Shown: one piece after another, positions 44,090 through 54,632 of the stretch
How positions within the stretch are numbered: the stretch's first letter is position 1
Layout of the letters: each line of letters begins with the position of its first letter
Made by a program: the position numbers and the translations under genes
Source of the DNA: Bacteroides faecalis
Lineage (GTDB): Bacteria; Bacteroidota; Bacteroidia; Bacteroidales; Bacteroidaceae
Direction of reading: 5' to 3'
Assembly (NCBI RefSeq): GCF_003865075.1
Contig: NZ_BHWB01000020.1
Coordinates: 1 to 64,000, forward strand
DNA length: 64,000 nucleotides
The notes under the pieces: model-generated
What the model was told of the DNA's origin: nothing
Seen by the model: the letters and a program-made list of their open reading frames with translations, nothing else
Database searches by the model: none

Positions 44090-45386
44090 ATATACTTGTA
44101 GTTACCAAATTAAAAATCCAAATTATCAATCTCCAACCAGACATAATTCACAAACTTCAAATAAGATCATTACTCTATTCAACGAAATAATGAATGAGTA
44201 ATATTATCAATCCGATTAATAAAAGCAGTAATATTACAGAAAAATTTTCAAACAACAAAGAAAGCAAATAGAATATAAGACATCTGTTTATAATCTTTTA
44301 GAAAAGTAACTTTCAAATATCAATATATTAAGCCTTTAAGAGAATATTCTATTTGATTTGATCCCGAAACAACACTTCAATTAGCTTCAAGAAAGCTTTA
44401 ATCAAATAAATTTAATTAACACAAATAGATCATCTAAATTAATTATCAGTTTATATTCCAAGCATATATCAAAAAACAAAAGAACTCTCAAATAAAACAA
44501 ATTCTCCAGAAAATGGCTTATACAAATAAAAACATTGGGTTTATAAATCCCTATTATAAATAATATATTTAAACTTATATAATTCTAATTTAATAGAATA
44601 ATACACAACATAATCAAAGATCAACAAGCAACTATGGAATTATTACTATTTGAAACATTACTAATTAGACAAAAAAAACACAAATCTATTATCTCCATGC
44701 AATAATCAATAATTTATAATTACTAAAATAAGCACATACACACTATAAATCGTTTTAATACAAAACCAATAACTCCTATTTAAAAACATATATAAGATAT
44801 TATCATAACATATATCCTTTTACACACCACATATATAAATCACAACTAAAATTCAATTTTGAACTTATTAATTAAAATATTTAAATGGATTTTTTTGAGT
44901 TATAATTGAATTATATAAAAAAATAAAGTAAGTATCATAATTGAAAGAACAAATATCATTATTTTAAACTATAAATAACAAATACAGCGTATATTTGCAT
45001 TCATAAATCACAACATAATTTACAGGAAACACAAATTAGTATTATTAATGAGAAATGTATAACCCGTTAAACTTAAAAAGCCTATGACATAACAACATCT
45101 TCTAAGTACAAAAATACGGCATATCTTTGATATGCAGAAAAGCACCTAAATTAGTCCATAAATCAGTACAATACAAAATAAAAATAACAGTTATTTTATA
45201 ATTATCAGGACTATAAGCACTGTTCAAAGACAGAAATTAAAAAGCAAAGAGAAAACTGAATTCTCTCTTTATTCTGTTTACTTCAAACTCATATTCCCAG
45301 TAATAGACTCAAAAAGTGATTATCTGGAATTTATACAAAAGTCGTTAACTTATAAATTAATACAATTAACTTTAAACGCTTATTTC
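44090..45386. other. 1.3 kb AT-rich gene-free region before susC 2
   Basis: No coding frame of value is visible on either strand. The region is very AT-rich. A -7 box (TATATTTG, 44990-44997) lies about 390 bases before the susC start, which implies a long leader. The leader carries a stem at 45231-45276 (CAGAA/TTCTG outer and AAAGAGA/TCTCTTT inner). It might hold a small RNA, but the sequence shows no more than this. Confidence 0.65.
44990..44997 (+). promoter_or_regulatory. Bacteroides -7 box upstream of susC 2
   Basis: TATATTTG fits TAnnTTTG. A -33 TTTG at normal spacing is missing, which fits activator-dependent expression. Confidence 0.5.
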
Positions 45387-48300
45387 ATGCAACATTTTAA
45401 AGAAACTCTAAAAAAGAGTTCTCATCTATATTGGAATGAGAATTTGAAAAAAAGCAGTAAAAGAAGAAAATCTCTTCCCTACTATTTTCGACATTCAATA
45501 TTACCATTCATTAGTATATTTATCATATTATCGGCCACTCCAAGCTATGCAAATAATATGCTTGGAATTAATTCAGTGGACAATGTAATGCAAGATGGTA
45601 AAATCATAGGTGTTATTACTGACTTAGACGGCAATTTCTTACCTGGAGTAAGTATTGTCATCGAAGGAACGAACATCGGAGTAGTCTCTGATATAGACGG
45701 TAATTTTACAATTGCTGCCAGAGTTGGAGATGTATTGAAATTCTCTTTTATTGGAATGAAAACCCAAGTAAAGAAGATAACAGATGATAAACGGCTTAAA
45801 ATTATCATGGAAGAAGAAAACAAAGCATTAGATGAAGTGGTAGTTGTAGGCTTCGGTACACAGAAAAAAGAAAGTGTTGTCAGTTCAATCACGACAGTTA
45901 AGGTTAAAGACATCAAAGGCCCAACAAGTAACTTGACAACCATGTTATCCGGACGTATAGCAGGTATTATCTCTTATCAAACCAGTGGAGAACCAGGACA
46001 GGATAATGCCAAATTCTTCGTTCGTGGCGTAGGCTCTTTTGGAGCCGGTAAAGTAGATCCATTAATATTAATTGATGGAATAGAATCAAGTAACAATGAT
46101 TTGGCACGTTTACAGCCCGATGATATAGAATCTTTTTCTGTTTTAAAGGATGCCACAGCATCTGCTGTATATGGTTCTCGTGGTGCGAATGGCGTTATCC
46201 TGGTAAATACAAAATCGGGTAAAGAGTCAAAAACTAAATTTAATTTTCGTGTCGAGAACTCTATTTCCACGAATACCAGAAATTTTAAATTTACCGACAA
46301 CATCACCTATATGGAATTAGCAAATGAGGCTGCACTAACCAGAGACCCATTGGCAACTTTACCATATACACAAAATAAAATTGATCATACACGAAATGGA
46401 GATAATCCATTACTCTATCCCAATAACAATTGGATCGATCAATTAATTAAAGACAATACGATGAACCAACGATACAATATGAATGTATCGGGAGGTGGAA
46501 AAGTTGCTCAATACTATATTGCAGGTACACTGAATATAGATAATGGTATTTTGAAAAGCGGTGCTTCCAAACAATTTGACAACAATTCAAAATTAAGAAA
46601 CTACTCTATTCGATCAAATACCAATCTTCATGTAACCTCTACTACAGAAGCTATTATTCGTGTTTACGGACAATTTGACGATCAAAACGGTCCTATTGGT
46701 GGTGGAAGTTCTGTTTTTAATTCTGCTATCTGGTCAAATCCAGTAATGTTCCCGGCAACCTATCCCAAATCAATGTCACCGTATGCCAATCATGAATTAT
46801 TTGGAAATGCTCTAATCCCAAATAGCACTACATTATACGAAAATCCGTATGCTAAAATGGTTTCCGGATATTCAGCGAAGAAAACTTCCAGAATTAATGC
46901 GCAATTTGAACTAAGGCAAGACTTGAAATTCATTACTGACGGACTCAAAATACGTGCTATGGGTTATGTCGAGAGATACTCTGAATTTGAAGTTTCCCGT
47001 AATTTCAATCCATTTTTTTATAAAGCTAACACAGATGAATATGGAAATATCTCACTACTGCCATATAACGACGGCGGTTCTAATTCAATTGGAAATGTTG
47101 GTACTGAATATCTAAGTTATAATGAGGGAAAAAAAGTTGTAAATAGCAAAATGTATGCTGAAGTAGTAGCAACCTATGATCGTGTATTTAGAGAAACACA
47201 CAGTGTAAATGCATTGCTAATCGGACGCATATCTGATTACTCAACAGGTAATGCCGGAAACTTACAAGCATCTCTCCCTTCCCGTAATGTGGGTTTGTCC
47301 GGACGTGCAGCTTATAATTATGATTCCCGTTATTTTGCAGAATTCAATTTCGGTCTGAATGCAAGCGAACGTTTCCATAAAAATAATCGTTGGGGATTCT
47401 TTCCATCGATAGGTCTTGCGTGGAATATAGCTAATGAAAAATTCTGGGAACCTCTAAAAGACAAAATTGAAAGTTTTAAAATCAGAGGCTCGTACGGTTT
47501 GGTAGGAAATGATCAAATCGGAAATGAAAATGACCGCTTCTTTTATCTATCTAATGTGAACTTATCAGATGAAGGTTACGGTTATACATTTGGAGAATTA
47601 TACAGTTATCATCGTCCGGGAGTTTCTATCAGTCGTTACGCTAACGAAAAGATCGGATGGGAAACCTCTAAGCAGACAAATATAGCAGTAGATATATCTG
47701 GTATGGGGTTTAATCTTACAGCCGAATATTTCACTCAATATCGTTCAAATATTCTAATGGATCGTTCGTATATTCCTAACACAATGGGATTAACAGCTTC
47801 AGTAAAAGCTAACGTAGGAGAAGTATCCAATCATGGAATGGATTTATCATTAGAATATAATAAAGCATTTACAAATTCAATGTGGATACAGTCTCGCTTC
47901 AATTTCACCTATGCACATAATGAGTTAAAAGTATCCGATGAACCTTCATATCCATCTAATGAATACTATCGTACCCGAGTTGGACTACCTTATAATACAA
48001 CATACGGCCTTATTGCTGAACGATTATTTGTAGATGACGCAGATGTCGCAAATTCACCGAATCAGACATTTGGTAAATACGGAGCCGGTGATATCAAATA
48101 TCGGGACATGAACGGTGATGGACAGATAACAGAAGCAGACGCGGTTCCCATCGGATTACCAACAGAACCGGAAATTAACTACGGCTTCGGTGCATCTCTA
48201 GGATGGAAAGACTTTGATTTTAGCTTTTTCTTCCAAGGATTAGGCCATCGTTCTTTCCAAATCAACCCGTCAAATCTGTCTCCATTTGTAATTAGTGGAG

Positions 48301-48656
48301 GAAATCAAAACGGATTATTAGAAGTTATTGCAGATGATCATTGGTCTGAAGATAACAGAAACATTTACGCTTTCTGGCCACGTTTAAGCCCGGTACAAGT
48401 AGAAAACAATAATCAGATCTCCACTTGGTGGTTACGAGACGGAGCATTTTTACGTTTGAAGAATATTGAACTTGGTTACAATATACCGACTAAAATTCTT
48501 TCTAAATGGAATATGAGTAATCTGCGTCTTTACTTTAATGCATCCAATCTGTTTGTTTGGAGTAAATTCAAGATGTGGGATCCTGAAATGGGAGGTAACG
48601 GCATAGGATATCCTGTTCAGAGAGTTTTCAACATAGGTTTAACAATTGGAATTTAA
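45387..48656 (+). CDS. SusC-like TonB-dependent receptor
   Basis: The 1089-residue outer-membrane transporter has an unusually long N-terminus: about 35 basic residues (KSSKRRKSLPYYFRHS) before the hydrophobic core ILPFISIFIILSATPSYA, an extended signal peptide. It lacks an STN domain. The carboxypeptidase-regulatory-like domain is at about 72-155 (KIIGVITDLDGNFLPGVSI). The plug shows the SusC signature ALDEVVVVGFGTQKK, then PLILIDGIESSNNDL and VYGSRGANGVILVNTKSG. The rest is the barrel, ending VFNIGLTIGI. It starts an operon with a SusD-like gene 12 bp downstream and two DUF-type lipoproteins. Without an STN domain, control is probably by the AraC gene at 53226 or a distant regulator. Confidence 0.95.
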   Translation: MQHFKETLKKSSHLYWNENLKKSSKRRKSLPYYFRHSILPFISIFIILSATPSYANNMLGINSVDNVMQDGKIIGVITDLDGNFLPGVSIVIEGTNIGVVSDIDGNFTIAARVGDVLKFSFIGMKTQVKKITDDKRLKIIMEEENKALDEVVVVGFGTQKKESVVSSITTVKVKDIKGPTSNLTTMLSGRIAGIISYQTSGEPGQDNAKFFVRGVGSFGAGKVDPLILIDGIESSNNDLARLQPDDIESFSVLKDATASAVYGSRGANGVILVNTKSGKESKTKFNFRVENSISTNTRNFKFTDNITYMELANEAALTRDPLATLPYTQNKIDHTRNGDNPLLYPNNNWIDQLIKDNTMNQRYNMNVSGGGKVAQYYIAGTLNIDNGILKSGASKQFDNNSKLRNYSIRSNTNLHVTSTTEAIIRVYGQFDDQNGPIGGGSSVFNSAIWSNPVMFPATYPKSMSPYANHELFGNALIPNSTTLYENPYAKMVSGYSAKKTSRINAQFELRQDLKFITDGLKIRAMGYVERYSEFEVSRNFNPFFYKANTDEYGNISLLPYNDGGSNSIGNVGTEYLSYNEGKKVVNSKMYAEVVATYDRVFRETHSVNALLIGRISDYSTGNAGNLQASLPSRNVGLSGRAAYNYDSRYFAEFNFGLNASERFHKNNRWGFFPSIGLAWNIANEKFWEPLKDKIESFKIRGSYGLVGNDQIGNENDRFFYLSNVNLSDEGYGYTFGELYSYHRPGVSISRYANEKIGWETSKQTNIAVDISGMGFNLTAEYFTQYRSNILMDRSYIPNTMGLTASVKANVGEVSNHGMDLSLEYNKAFTNSMWIQSRFNFTYAHNELKVSDEPSYPSNEYYRTRVGLPYNTTYGLIAERLFVDDADVANSPNQTFGKYGAGDIKYRDMNGDGQITEADAVPIGLPTEPEINYGFGASLGWKDFDFSFFFQGLGHRSFQINPSNLSPFVISGGNQNGLLEVIADDHWSEDNRNIYAFWPRLSPVQVENNNQISTWWLRDGAFLRLKNIELGYNIPTKILSKWNMSNLRLYFNASNLFVWSKFKMWDPEMGGNGIGYPVQRVFNIGLTIGI

Positions 48657-48668
48657 ACAATAATAGAA

Positions 48669-50627
48669 ATGAAAATAATATATTCTAGTCATATAGGGAA
48701 ATTTCTCGATATATTGAAAGTTTCCAGTGTGTGCATTTGGACTCTTATCGCATTTTCTTGTGATTTCTTGGATGTTGTTCCTGATAATGTACAAACAATA
48801 GAACATGCATTCTCTAACAGTACAGAAGCTGAAAAATATTTGTTCAGTTGTTATTCCAGACTTCCGTCGAATGCTAGTGAGAATGGGAATGTAGGCTTTT
48901 TTGGAGCTGACGAAGCCTGGTTGCCAGAAGATTTGGATGAACGTGTGGTCAATAAAGATGCTTGGTCGATAGCCAAAGGATATCAGAATATAAACCGCCC
49001 TTACCACAGTGCATGGAACTCAGACAGAAGTGCAAATGGCTATTTCATAGGATTAAGACTTTGTAACACATTTCTTGAAAACATTCAAAATGAATCAATT
49101 GTCAGGGATCTTGAACTAGATAGAAGAAGCCGTTGGATTGGTGAAGCTCTTTTCTTGAAAGCGTATTATCACTATCTATTATTAAGGATGTATGGCCCTA
49201 TTCCTCTTATAGATAAAAACATTCCGGTCTATGCGTCACCAGAGGGTGTACGTGTAAAGCGTGTACCCGTTGATGAATGTGTTGATTACATTGCTAAATT
49301 ACTGGATCAAGCATACGAAAAGTTACCTGCAAGTATTTCTCGTCCTACAACAGAACTGGGACGTGTCACTAAAACGATTGCTCTAGCGGCAAAAGCAAAG
49401 TTATATTTATTGGCAGCCAGTCCGTTATTCAACGGAAACTCAGATTATTCTAATTTCAGAAATAAAGATGGGGAACTTTTGGTTAATACAGAATATGATG
49501 CAACAAAATGGGAGCGTGCAGTCATAGCAATAAGAGCAGCAATAGATGCAGCCGAAGAAGATGGAGCTAAATTGTTTTACTTCGAAAATACATCTCAGAT
49601 TAGTATGACAGACGAATCCATTACTAAAATGAGTATTCGTAATGCTATTTGTGACCCATGGAACAAAGAAATCGTATGGGGGAACTCTAACTCACGTGCT
49701 GACCGTATACAACAAATTTGTATGGCAGCTCTAAGGGATGATTACTCATACGACGCATATTTCGCACAGATGGCTGCTCCTTTGAAAATGGTAGAAAAGT
49801 TCTATACGAAAAATGGGGTTCCTATCACAGAAGACAAATATTTAGCACAGAATTATATTCAATACGAAACTTTAAGGACTGCCACCCAAGATGAAAGCAT
49901 CAATATACAACCGAATGAACAAACTGCCCGTTTGCATTTTGACCGCGAACCTCGTTTCTATGCAGATCTCGCATTTGATAGATCCGCATGGTTAATGTAC
50001 GATATTCCTTCTAAATCGGATAAAGAACCCTATTGGGTAAAATGCCGACTGGGAGAGCTAGGAGCCGGGGTTATCCAAGGACGTTATTCAGCAACGGGAT
50101 ATTTCGTAAAAAAGCTAGTTAATTGGGAATCAACTTTCACGCAATCCAGCCAACGTAAAGTATATCCATGGCCTGAAATTCGTTTGGCAGATCTATATTT
50201 AATGTATGCAGAAGCGCTCAACGAATGGAAAAACGTGCCGGATGATGATGTTTATTATTATATAGACGAAGTAAGAAAACGTGCCGGTCTGAAGGGAGTC
50301 GTCGAATCATGGACAGATTATTCCACGAATCCTAGTAAACCCACCACTAAAGATGGCATGCGTGAAATCATACAGCGCGAAAGATGTATTGAACTTGCAT
50401 TTGAAGGACACCGCTTTTGGGATCTCCGCCGTTGGAAAACAGCAAACAGCGAGTTAAACCAGCCAATTGAGGGTTGGGACATCAGTCAGAAGGAGCCAAG
50501 AGCTTATTATCAGAAACGTACTCTCTATATGCAAGAATTTATAGCTCCCCGAGATTATTTATGGCCTATTCCAGAAAAAGATTTAAGAGTCAATACCGAT
50601 TTGGTTCAAAATCCAGGATGGCAATAA
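48669..50627 (+). CDS. SusD/RagB-like surface lipoprotein
   Basis: The 652-residue protein is the binding partner of the upstream SusC. It has a long N-terminal signal with lipobox FSC near residue 31, followed by DFLDVVPDN, the typical SusD start after the lipidated Cys. Helical repeats include IGEALFLKAYYHYLLLRMYG. The C-terminal RagB/SusD region has IRLADLYLMYAEALNEW, IIQRERCIELAFEGHRFWDLRRW and YLWPIPEKDL, all hallmarks of the family. It starts 12 bp after susC. The glycan is unknown. Confidence 0.95.
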   Translation: MKIIYSSHIGKFLDILKVSSVCIWTLIAFSCDFLDVVPDNVQTIEHAFSNSTEAEKYLFSCYSRLPSNASENGNVGFFGADEAWLPEDLDERVVNKDAWSIAKGYQNINRPYHSAWNSDRSANGYFIGLRLCNTFLENIQNESIVRDLELDRRSRWIGEALFLKAYYHYLLLRMYGPIPLIDKNIPVYASPEGVRVKRVPVDECVDYIAKLLDQAYEKLPASISRPTTELGRVTKTIALAAKAKLYLLAASPLFNGNSDYSNFRNKDGELLVNTEYDATKWERAVIAIRAAIDAAEEDGAKLFYFENTSQISMTDESITKMSIRNAICDPWNKEIVWGNSNSRADRIQQICMAALRDDYSYDAYFAQMAAPLKMVEKFYTKNGVPITEDKYLAQNYIQYETLRTATQDESINIQPNEQTARLHFDREPRFYADLAFDRSAWLMYDIPSKSDKEPYWVKCRLGELGAGVIQGRYSATGYFVKKLVNWESTFTQSSQRKVYPWPEIRLADLYLMYAEALNEWKNVPDDDVYYYIDEVRKRAGLKGVVESWTDYSTNPSKPTTKDGMREIIQRERCIELAFEGHRFWDLRRWKTANSELNQPIEGWDISQKEPRAYYQKRTLYMQEFIAPRDYLWPIPEKDLRVNTDLVQNPGWQ

Positions 50628-50671
50628 TTATCAATAAAGCATTGAAAATAAACAAAAAAAGATCAATTATT

Positions 50672-51892
50672 ATGAGACATATAAAAAATATCAGATTTAT
50701 CTCATTATTGTTGTCTTGCTATATGGGACTTACAGGATGTAGTGAAGATAACAACATGAAACCTTTCAGTGACAATCAGACTCCTCCGGGACAAGTCACA
50801 AATATACAAATGAAACCCGGAGCAGGAAGTGTTGATATCAGCTATACATTGCCCGATGATAAAGATTTACTGTATGTAAAGGCAGTATATACACTACAAT
50901 CAGGTAAGCAACGTGAAGTCCGCGCTTCATACTACACCAATTCAATGACATTGGATGGTTTCTTTGACACAGAAGAACATGAAGTGAAAATATACTCATA
51001 CAACAAAAGTGAAGTCGCTTCTGACCCCGTCACGATACAAGTACAGCCCAAAGAAAGTCCAATCTGGGCAGTACGACGTTCTATGGAATTAAGAGCAGAC
51101 TTTATGGGAGTGAAAATAATTGCAGAGAATGAAGAAAAAGCCGATCTTGCCATCCAGGTTTTCTATAAAGACTCATTAGACAAATGGGCCAATATGGAAG
51201 GTATTTATACTAAAACTGTAGATATAAATCAAACTCTACGTGGTCTGGATACACTAACCTATGAGGTGGGAGCCGTTATTCGTGATAAATTCCAGAACTA
51301 TACCGATACTATATTTGCACAGATCAGTCCATATTTTGAGACAGATCTGGAAAAGAGTAAATATAGAGACGGACGTTTACCAGGAGACACTCCCGAGCGC
51401 GGTGGATCTGAAGGAATTGCAAAATTATGGGATGGTAATACAACAGCAGCACAACGCTATATGACAGCGCAACCGGAAGATGGTAGTCCGTCATCTTGTA
51501 CCATTGACATTGGACAAACAGCTCAATTAAGCCGTCTTAAATTCTGGACATATCCGGAATGGATGGCAAGCGGTCCATGGCCATATTATTTCCGGGGAAC
51601 ACCACGTATCATTGAAGTTTGGGGTTCACAAAACCCAAATCCGGATGGAAGTTGGGATAGTAGTTGGTATTTACTGAGCAGATATGAAGTTATTAAACCT
51701 TCCGGTTTACCTTACGGACAAATGAGCGATGAAGACAAACGTTATGCGGAAGCCGGATTTAATGTAGAACTCGATCCATTAGCACCTCGTACCAAATACA
51801 TTAGACTGAAACAGATTTTAAACTGGGAAGGAACCACTTGGTTAGACCTGACAGAGATTCAAGTTTATGGTGATAACAGAAAACAAAATTGA
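50672..51892 (+). CDS. DUF4959-type surface lipoprotein, probable glycan-binding
   Basis: The ATG at 50672 gives MRHIKNIRFISLLLSCYMGLTGC, a lipoprotein signal with lipobox LTGC; the longer frame from 50474 overlaps susD and is rejected. The 406-residue product has tandem fibronectin-like domains of the DUF4959/DUF5126 type (PPGQVTNIQMKPGAGSVDISYTLPDDKDL, then VKIIAENEEKADLAIQVFY) and a C-terminal discoidin-like DUF5000 domain (KYIRLKQILNWEGTTWLDLTEIQVYG). Such proteins are encoded beside SusC/SusD pairs and are thought to be surface glycan-binding proteins. The next gene begins 8 bp downstream. Confidence 0.88.
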   Translation: MRHIKNIRFISLLLSCYMGLTGCSEDNNMKPFSDNQTPPGQVTNIQMKPGAGSVDISYTLPDDKDLLYVKAVYTLQSGKQREVRASYYTNSMTLDGFFDTEEHEVKIYSYNKSEVASDPVTIQVQPKESPIWAVRRSMELRADFMGVKIIAENEEKADLAIQVFYKDSLDKWANMEGIYTKTVDINQTLRGLDTLTYEVGAVIRDKFQNYTDTIFAQISPYFETDLEKSKYRDGRLPGDTPERGGSEGIAKLWDGNTTAAQRYMTAQPEDGSPSSCTIDIGQTAQLSRLKFWTYPEWMASGPWPYYFRGTPRIIEVWGSQNPNPDGSWDSSWYLLSRYEVIKPSGLPYGQMSDEDKRYAEAGFNVELDPLAPRTKYIRLKQILNWEGTTWLDLTEIQVYGDNRKQN

Positions 51893-51900
51893 GAATAACT

Positions 51901-53034
51901 ATGAAACAAAGATTATATAAAAATCTGGTAATTGCCAGTTTCTTATTCGGAGGAATACTTGCTTGTACCCCTATGGATGATTACAAAAAATTCATCGGAG
52001 ATGGAGAAATCTCGTACACCGGAAGAGTAGACTCAGTGAAAATATACTCTGGTGAAGAGAGAGTAATGGTTGAAGGATTACTCATTTCCGACCCTAAAGT
52101 ATGCGGTTGTTTAATCTTCTGGAATAATAAAAGGGACTCATTAGATGTACCTGTTGAAAGAACTGAAAAAGTAGATACATTAAGACAGATTATTAATCTT
52201 CCAGAAAATCTTTACAATTTCGAGCTATATACATACGATCAGTTTAATAATCGTTCTGTCCCTGTTTACAAAACCGGTCATTCGTATGGTAAGAATTTTA
52301 TATCCAGATTAACGAACCGCCCTTTGGACGGAACCCCTATCTCATCAGAAGAAGGATTATCTGTAAAATTTCTACCTGTAGATAAAACGTTAGGGCCGAT
52401 CTATACTGTGATTAGTTATACCAATAATCAAGATAAAGTAGATACTGTTCACATCGCTATTGACCAAGAGAGTTCTTCAATCAAAGACTATAAGTTGGGA
52501 AGTAAATTTTCACATTACACTTTGTATATTCCTGATACACTATGTATTGACACATTCAAAAGTGTAATGCAGAAAGATGTAGTACCAATGACAAAGATCA
52601 GTAAAAAGAATTGGGAAATAACAGATTTCGATACACAGGAAGAAACTGGAGAACAAGGTGGTAAATATGGATGGGCAAAGCAGATTATTGATGATGATAT
52701 TACAACTTATTGGCATGCTTGTCATACTTGCAATCCACGTCCTCCATTTCCTCATTGGATCAGTTTTGATATGAAAGAGACAAATGAGGTAACAAGTTTT
52801 GAATTAACTCCCCGACAAGATGGCGGAGATCCATTCAAAGATTTCCAGATATTGGGAAGTATGGATGGAACGTATTGGACCAGTTGCGGAGAATTCACTC
52901 TCAAAAACAACCGATCAACTCAAAGATTCAGTTTTACAAAGCCATGCACAATGAGATATGTACAAATCTATATGAAGAACGACTATTCAGGACAACCTTA
53001 TACTTATTTAGCTGAAATCACTCTTTTCAAATAG
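51901..53034 (+). CDS. DUF4998/discoidin surface lipoprotein
   Basis: The start at 51901 gives MKQRLYKNLVIASFLFGGILAC, with Cys22 as the lipidated residue. The 377-residue product has an N-terminal DUF4998 region (YTGRVDSVKIYSGEERVMVEG, DPKVCGCLIFWNNKRDSL) and a C-terminal F5/8 type C domain (about 230-377, WISFDMKETNEVTSFELTPRQ, MRYVQIYMKNDYSGQPYTYLAEITLF). It is the last gene of the susC/susD operon, 8 bp after the DUF4959 gene, and is followed by a terminator. A role in surface glycan binding is likely. No hydrolase is encoded in this operon. Confidence 0.88.
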   Translation: MKQRLYKNLVIASFLFGGILACTPMDDYKKFIGDGEISYTGRVDSVKIYSGEERVMVEGLLISDPKVCGCLIFWNNKRDSLDVPVERTEKVDTLRQIINLPENLYNFELYTYDQFNNRSVPVYKTGHSYGKNFISRLTNRPLDGTPISSEEGLSVKFLPVDKTLGPIYTVISYTNNQDKVDTVHIAIDQESSSIKDYKLGSKFSHYTLYIPDTLCIDTFKSVMQKDVVPMTKISKKNWEITDFDTQEETGEQGGKYGWAKQIIDDDITTYWHACHTCNPRPPFPHWISFDMKETNEVTSFELTPRQDGGDPFKDFQILGSMDGTYWTSCGEFTLKNNRSTQRFSFTKPCTMRYVQIYMKNDYSGQPYTYLAEITLFK

Positions 53035-53039
53035 AAAAA

Positions 53040-53078
53040 ATAAAAGATAGCAGGAAATAGCTGCTATCTTTTATTTTT
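53040..53078 (+). terminator. Terminator of the susC/susD 2 operon
   Basis: AAAAGATAGCAG pairs with CTGCTATCTTTT around a seven-base loop, followed by ATTTTTATTT. It lies directly after the last stop codon. Confidence 0.9.
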
Positions 53079-53225
53079 ATTTCAAAAAGGAAATATACAG
53101 ATCTTACCACAGATGACACATAGTTATTAAATATTTATATAAATATATTCAATAGGGGTTTCAATATTTGATTTATAATTCAGTGAAATCTGTGGTATTT
53201 CTGTTTACTTCCCGTTATAAACTCA

Positions 53226-54137
53226 TTATTCCTTTTCTATATTTTCCGGTAGCCTCAACATCTCTCTAAATTTAGTCGGTGACACGCCTTCTCTCTTCCG
53301 AAAAAAAGTAGAAAACTGTCCTACTGTCTCAAATCCAAGCCGATAAGCTATTGAAGCAATTGTTGAAGAGGGATCATTTAAATATTCTTTTGCTTGGATC
53401 ATTTTCTGTTGAAGTTGATATTGCACAGGAGAAACACCTGTATATTCTTTAAAGACTCTACGAAACCACGAATATCCTAATCCAAGCTGAGTAGCTAAAT
53501 CTTCAGGATTTAATGATTCTTCCAAAGTCTGCTTTATAATAATGCGGGCTTGATTGATTTTATCAATAACATCTACATTACTAAATGAGTTATTTTTCTC
53601 CTTATAATAAACCGCTCCTAAAATATGCATTACAATACCGGAAATTATTTGCTGGTATCCGGACTTTTCTTGAACAGCTAATTTTAATATATCTTCATAA
53701 AGCCCTACAACAGTAGCACTTAATCTAATCTGGTGCAAAGGTTCTTTCTTCGAGAAAAAGCCTCTCTCTACTTGTTGATCCATATAAGAACCACGAAAAC
53801 CAACCCAATACTCATCCCAACCAGTATCTTTATCAGGATAATAATTATGCCATTCACCTGGAAACAATAATATCATTGTTCCTCCATAAATCTTCCTCTT
53901 TTTGCAAGACTGAGAAGAGAAATAACCACTACCTTGAGTAATATAAACTAGTTGATATTCATTCAATACACGACCGGTTTGTGGTTTAAGGTTATATTGT
54001 TCCGGGTGATGCGAAGAAGGGTATTCTCCCTGAGGGAGAATAAACTGGCAGCCAATAGTCGTAACTACCATTCCCCAGTTCTCATCTGTCGCATTTATTG
54101 CAAGATATCGTGATTGATCATTCTTCCATTTATCCAT
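53226..54137 (-). CDS. AraC-family transcriptional regulator
   Basis: The 303-residue protein has an N-terminal cupin-like sensor (about 20-130, with LVYITQGSGYFSSQS and MILLFPGEWHNYYPDKDTGW) and a C-terminal AraC domain (about 205-300). The two helix-turn-helix parts are LATQLGLGYSWFRRVFKEYTG and IASIAYRLGFETVGQFSTFFRK, followed by GVSPTKFREM. It is convergent with the susC/susD operon and is the only regulator next to it, so it is the best candidate controller. The ligand is probably a sugar, judging by the cupin fold. Confidence 0.92.
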   Translation of the reverse strand: MDKWKNDQSRYLAINATDENWGMVVTTIGCQFILPQGEYPSSHHPEQYNLKPQTGRVLNEYQLVYITQGSGYFSSQSCKKRKIYGGTMILLFPGEWHNYYPDKDTGWDEYWVGFRGSYMDQQVERGFFSKKEPLHQIRLSATVVGLYEDILKLAVQEKSGYQQIISGIVMHILGAVYYKEKNNSFSNVDVIDKINQARIIIKQTLEESLNPEDLATQLGLGYSWFRRVFKEYTGVSPVQYQLQQKMIQAKEYLNDPSSTIASIAYRLGFETVGQFSTFFRKREGVSPTKFREMLRLPENIEKE

Positions 54138-54632
54138 ATCAAATTACTAATATAAAATAACTAACAGAAAACCACTATCAGATTGTTAGATCCAAGTAAA
54201 GCTGTATTTCATAATTTATCCAACAACATACAGAAGATCTACATTTATAATAAAATAAATTCGACCTATTCAAAACAAAATAATTATTAACATATTAACA
54301 CCGTTAGATTTCATTCTTGTATTAATATCAGTTTCTCAGCAAATATAACAAATTATATCCAAATTCTTAAGTATATAGATGAAGAAATTCATGCTATTCT
54401 TATAAAAAATGCAATATACTTTTCCGCATTTAACATACCACAAAATTCAAGGCTTTCTTTCAGTCATATTACATCCCTAAAAAGAATTCTTCACTATTAC
54501 AATAATGAATTTATACCTTGTATTACTATTTATAAATAGACGATAAAGCTATTAAATTATCCAGACTATACACAAAAACCAAAAGAATTATTTGCTAATT
54601 AAAAATTAATCTGTACTTTTGCATCCGCAATT
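54138..54632. other. 495-base gap before tRNA-Pro
   Basis: No gene is visible. It holds a possible minus-strand -7 box for the AraC gene (TATATTTG, 54347-54340) and the tRNA promoter near its right end. Confidence 0.6.
54591..54621 (+). promoter_or_regulatory. Full Bacteroides promoter for tRNA-Pro
   Basis: TTTG at 54591-54594 and TACTTTTG at 54614-54621 are separated by 19 bases, a textbook Bacteroides promoter. The tRNA starts 11 bases later. Confidence 0.85.

Noticed and set aside
53106..53196. Inverted repeat ACCACAGAT/ATCTGTGGT as an attachment site
   Set aside because: Arms are only nine bases with a 73-base loop and no integrase is near; CACAGAT-type motifs are common in Bacteroides gaps.
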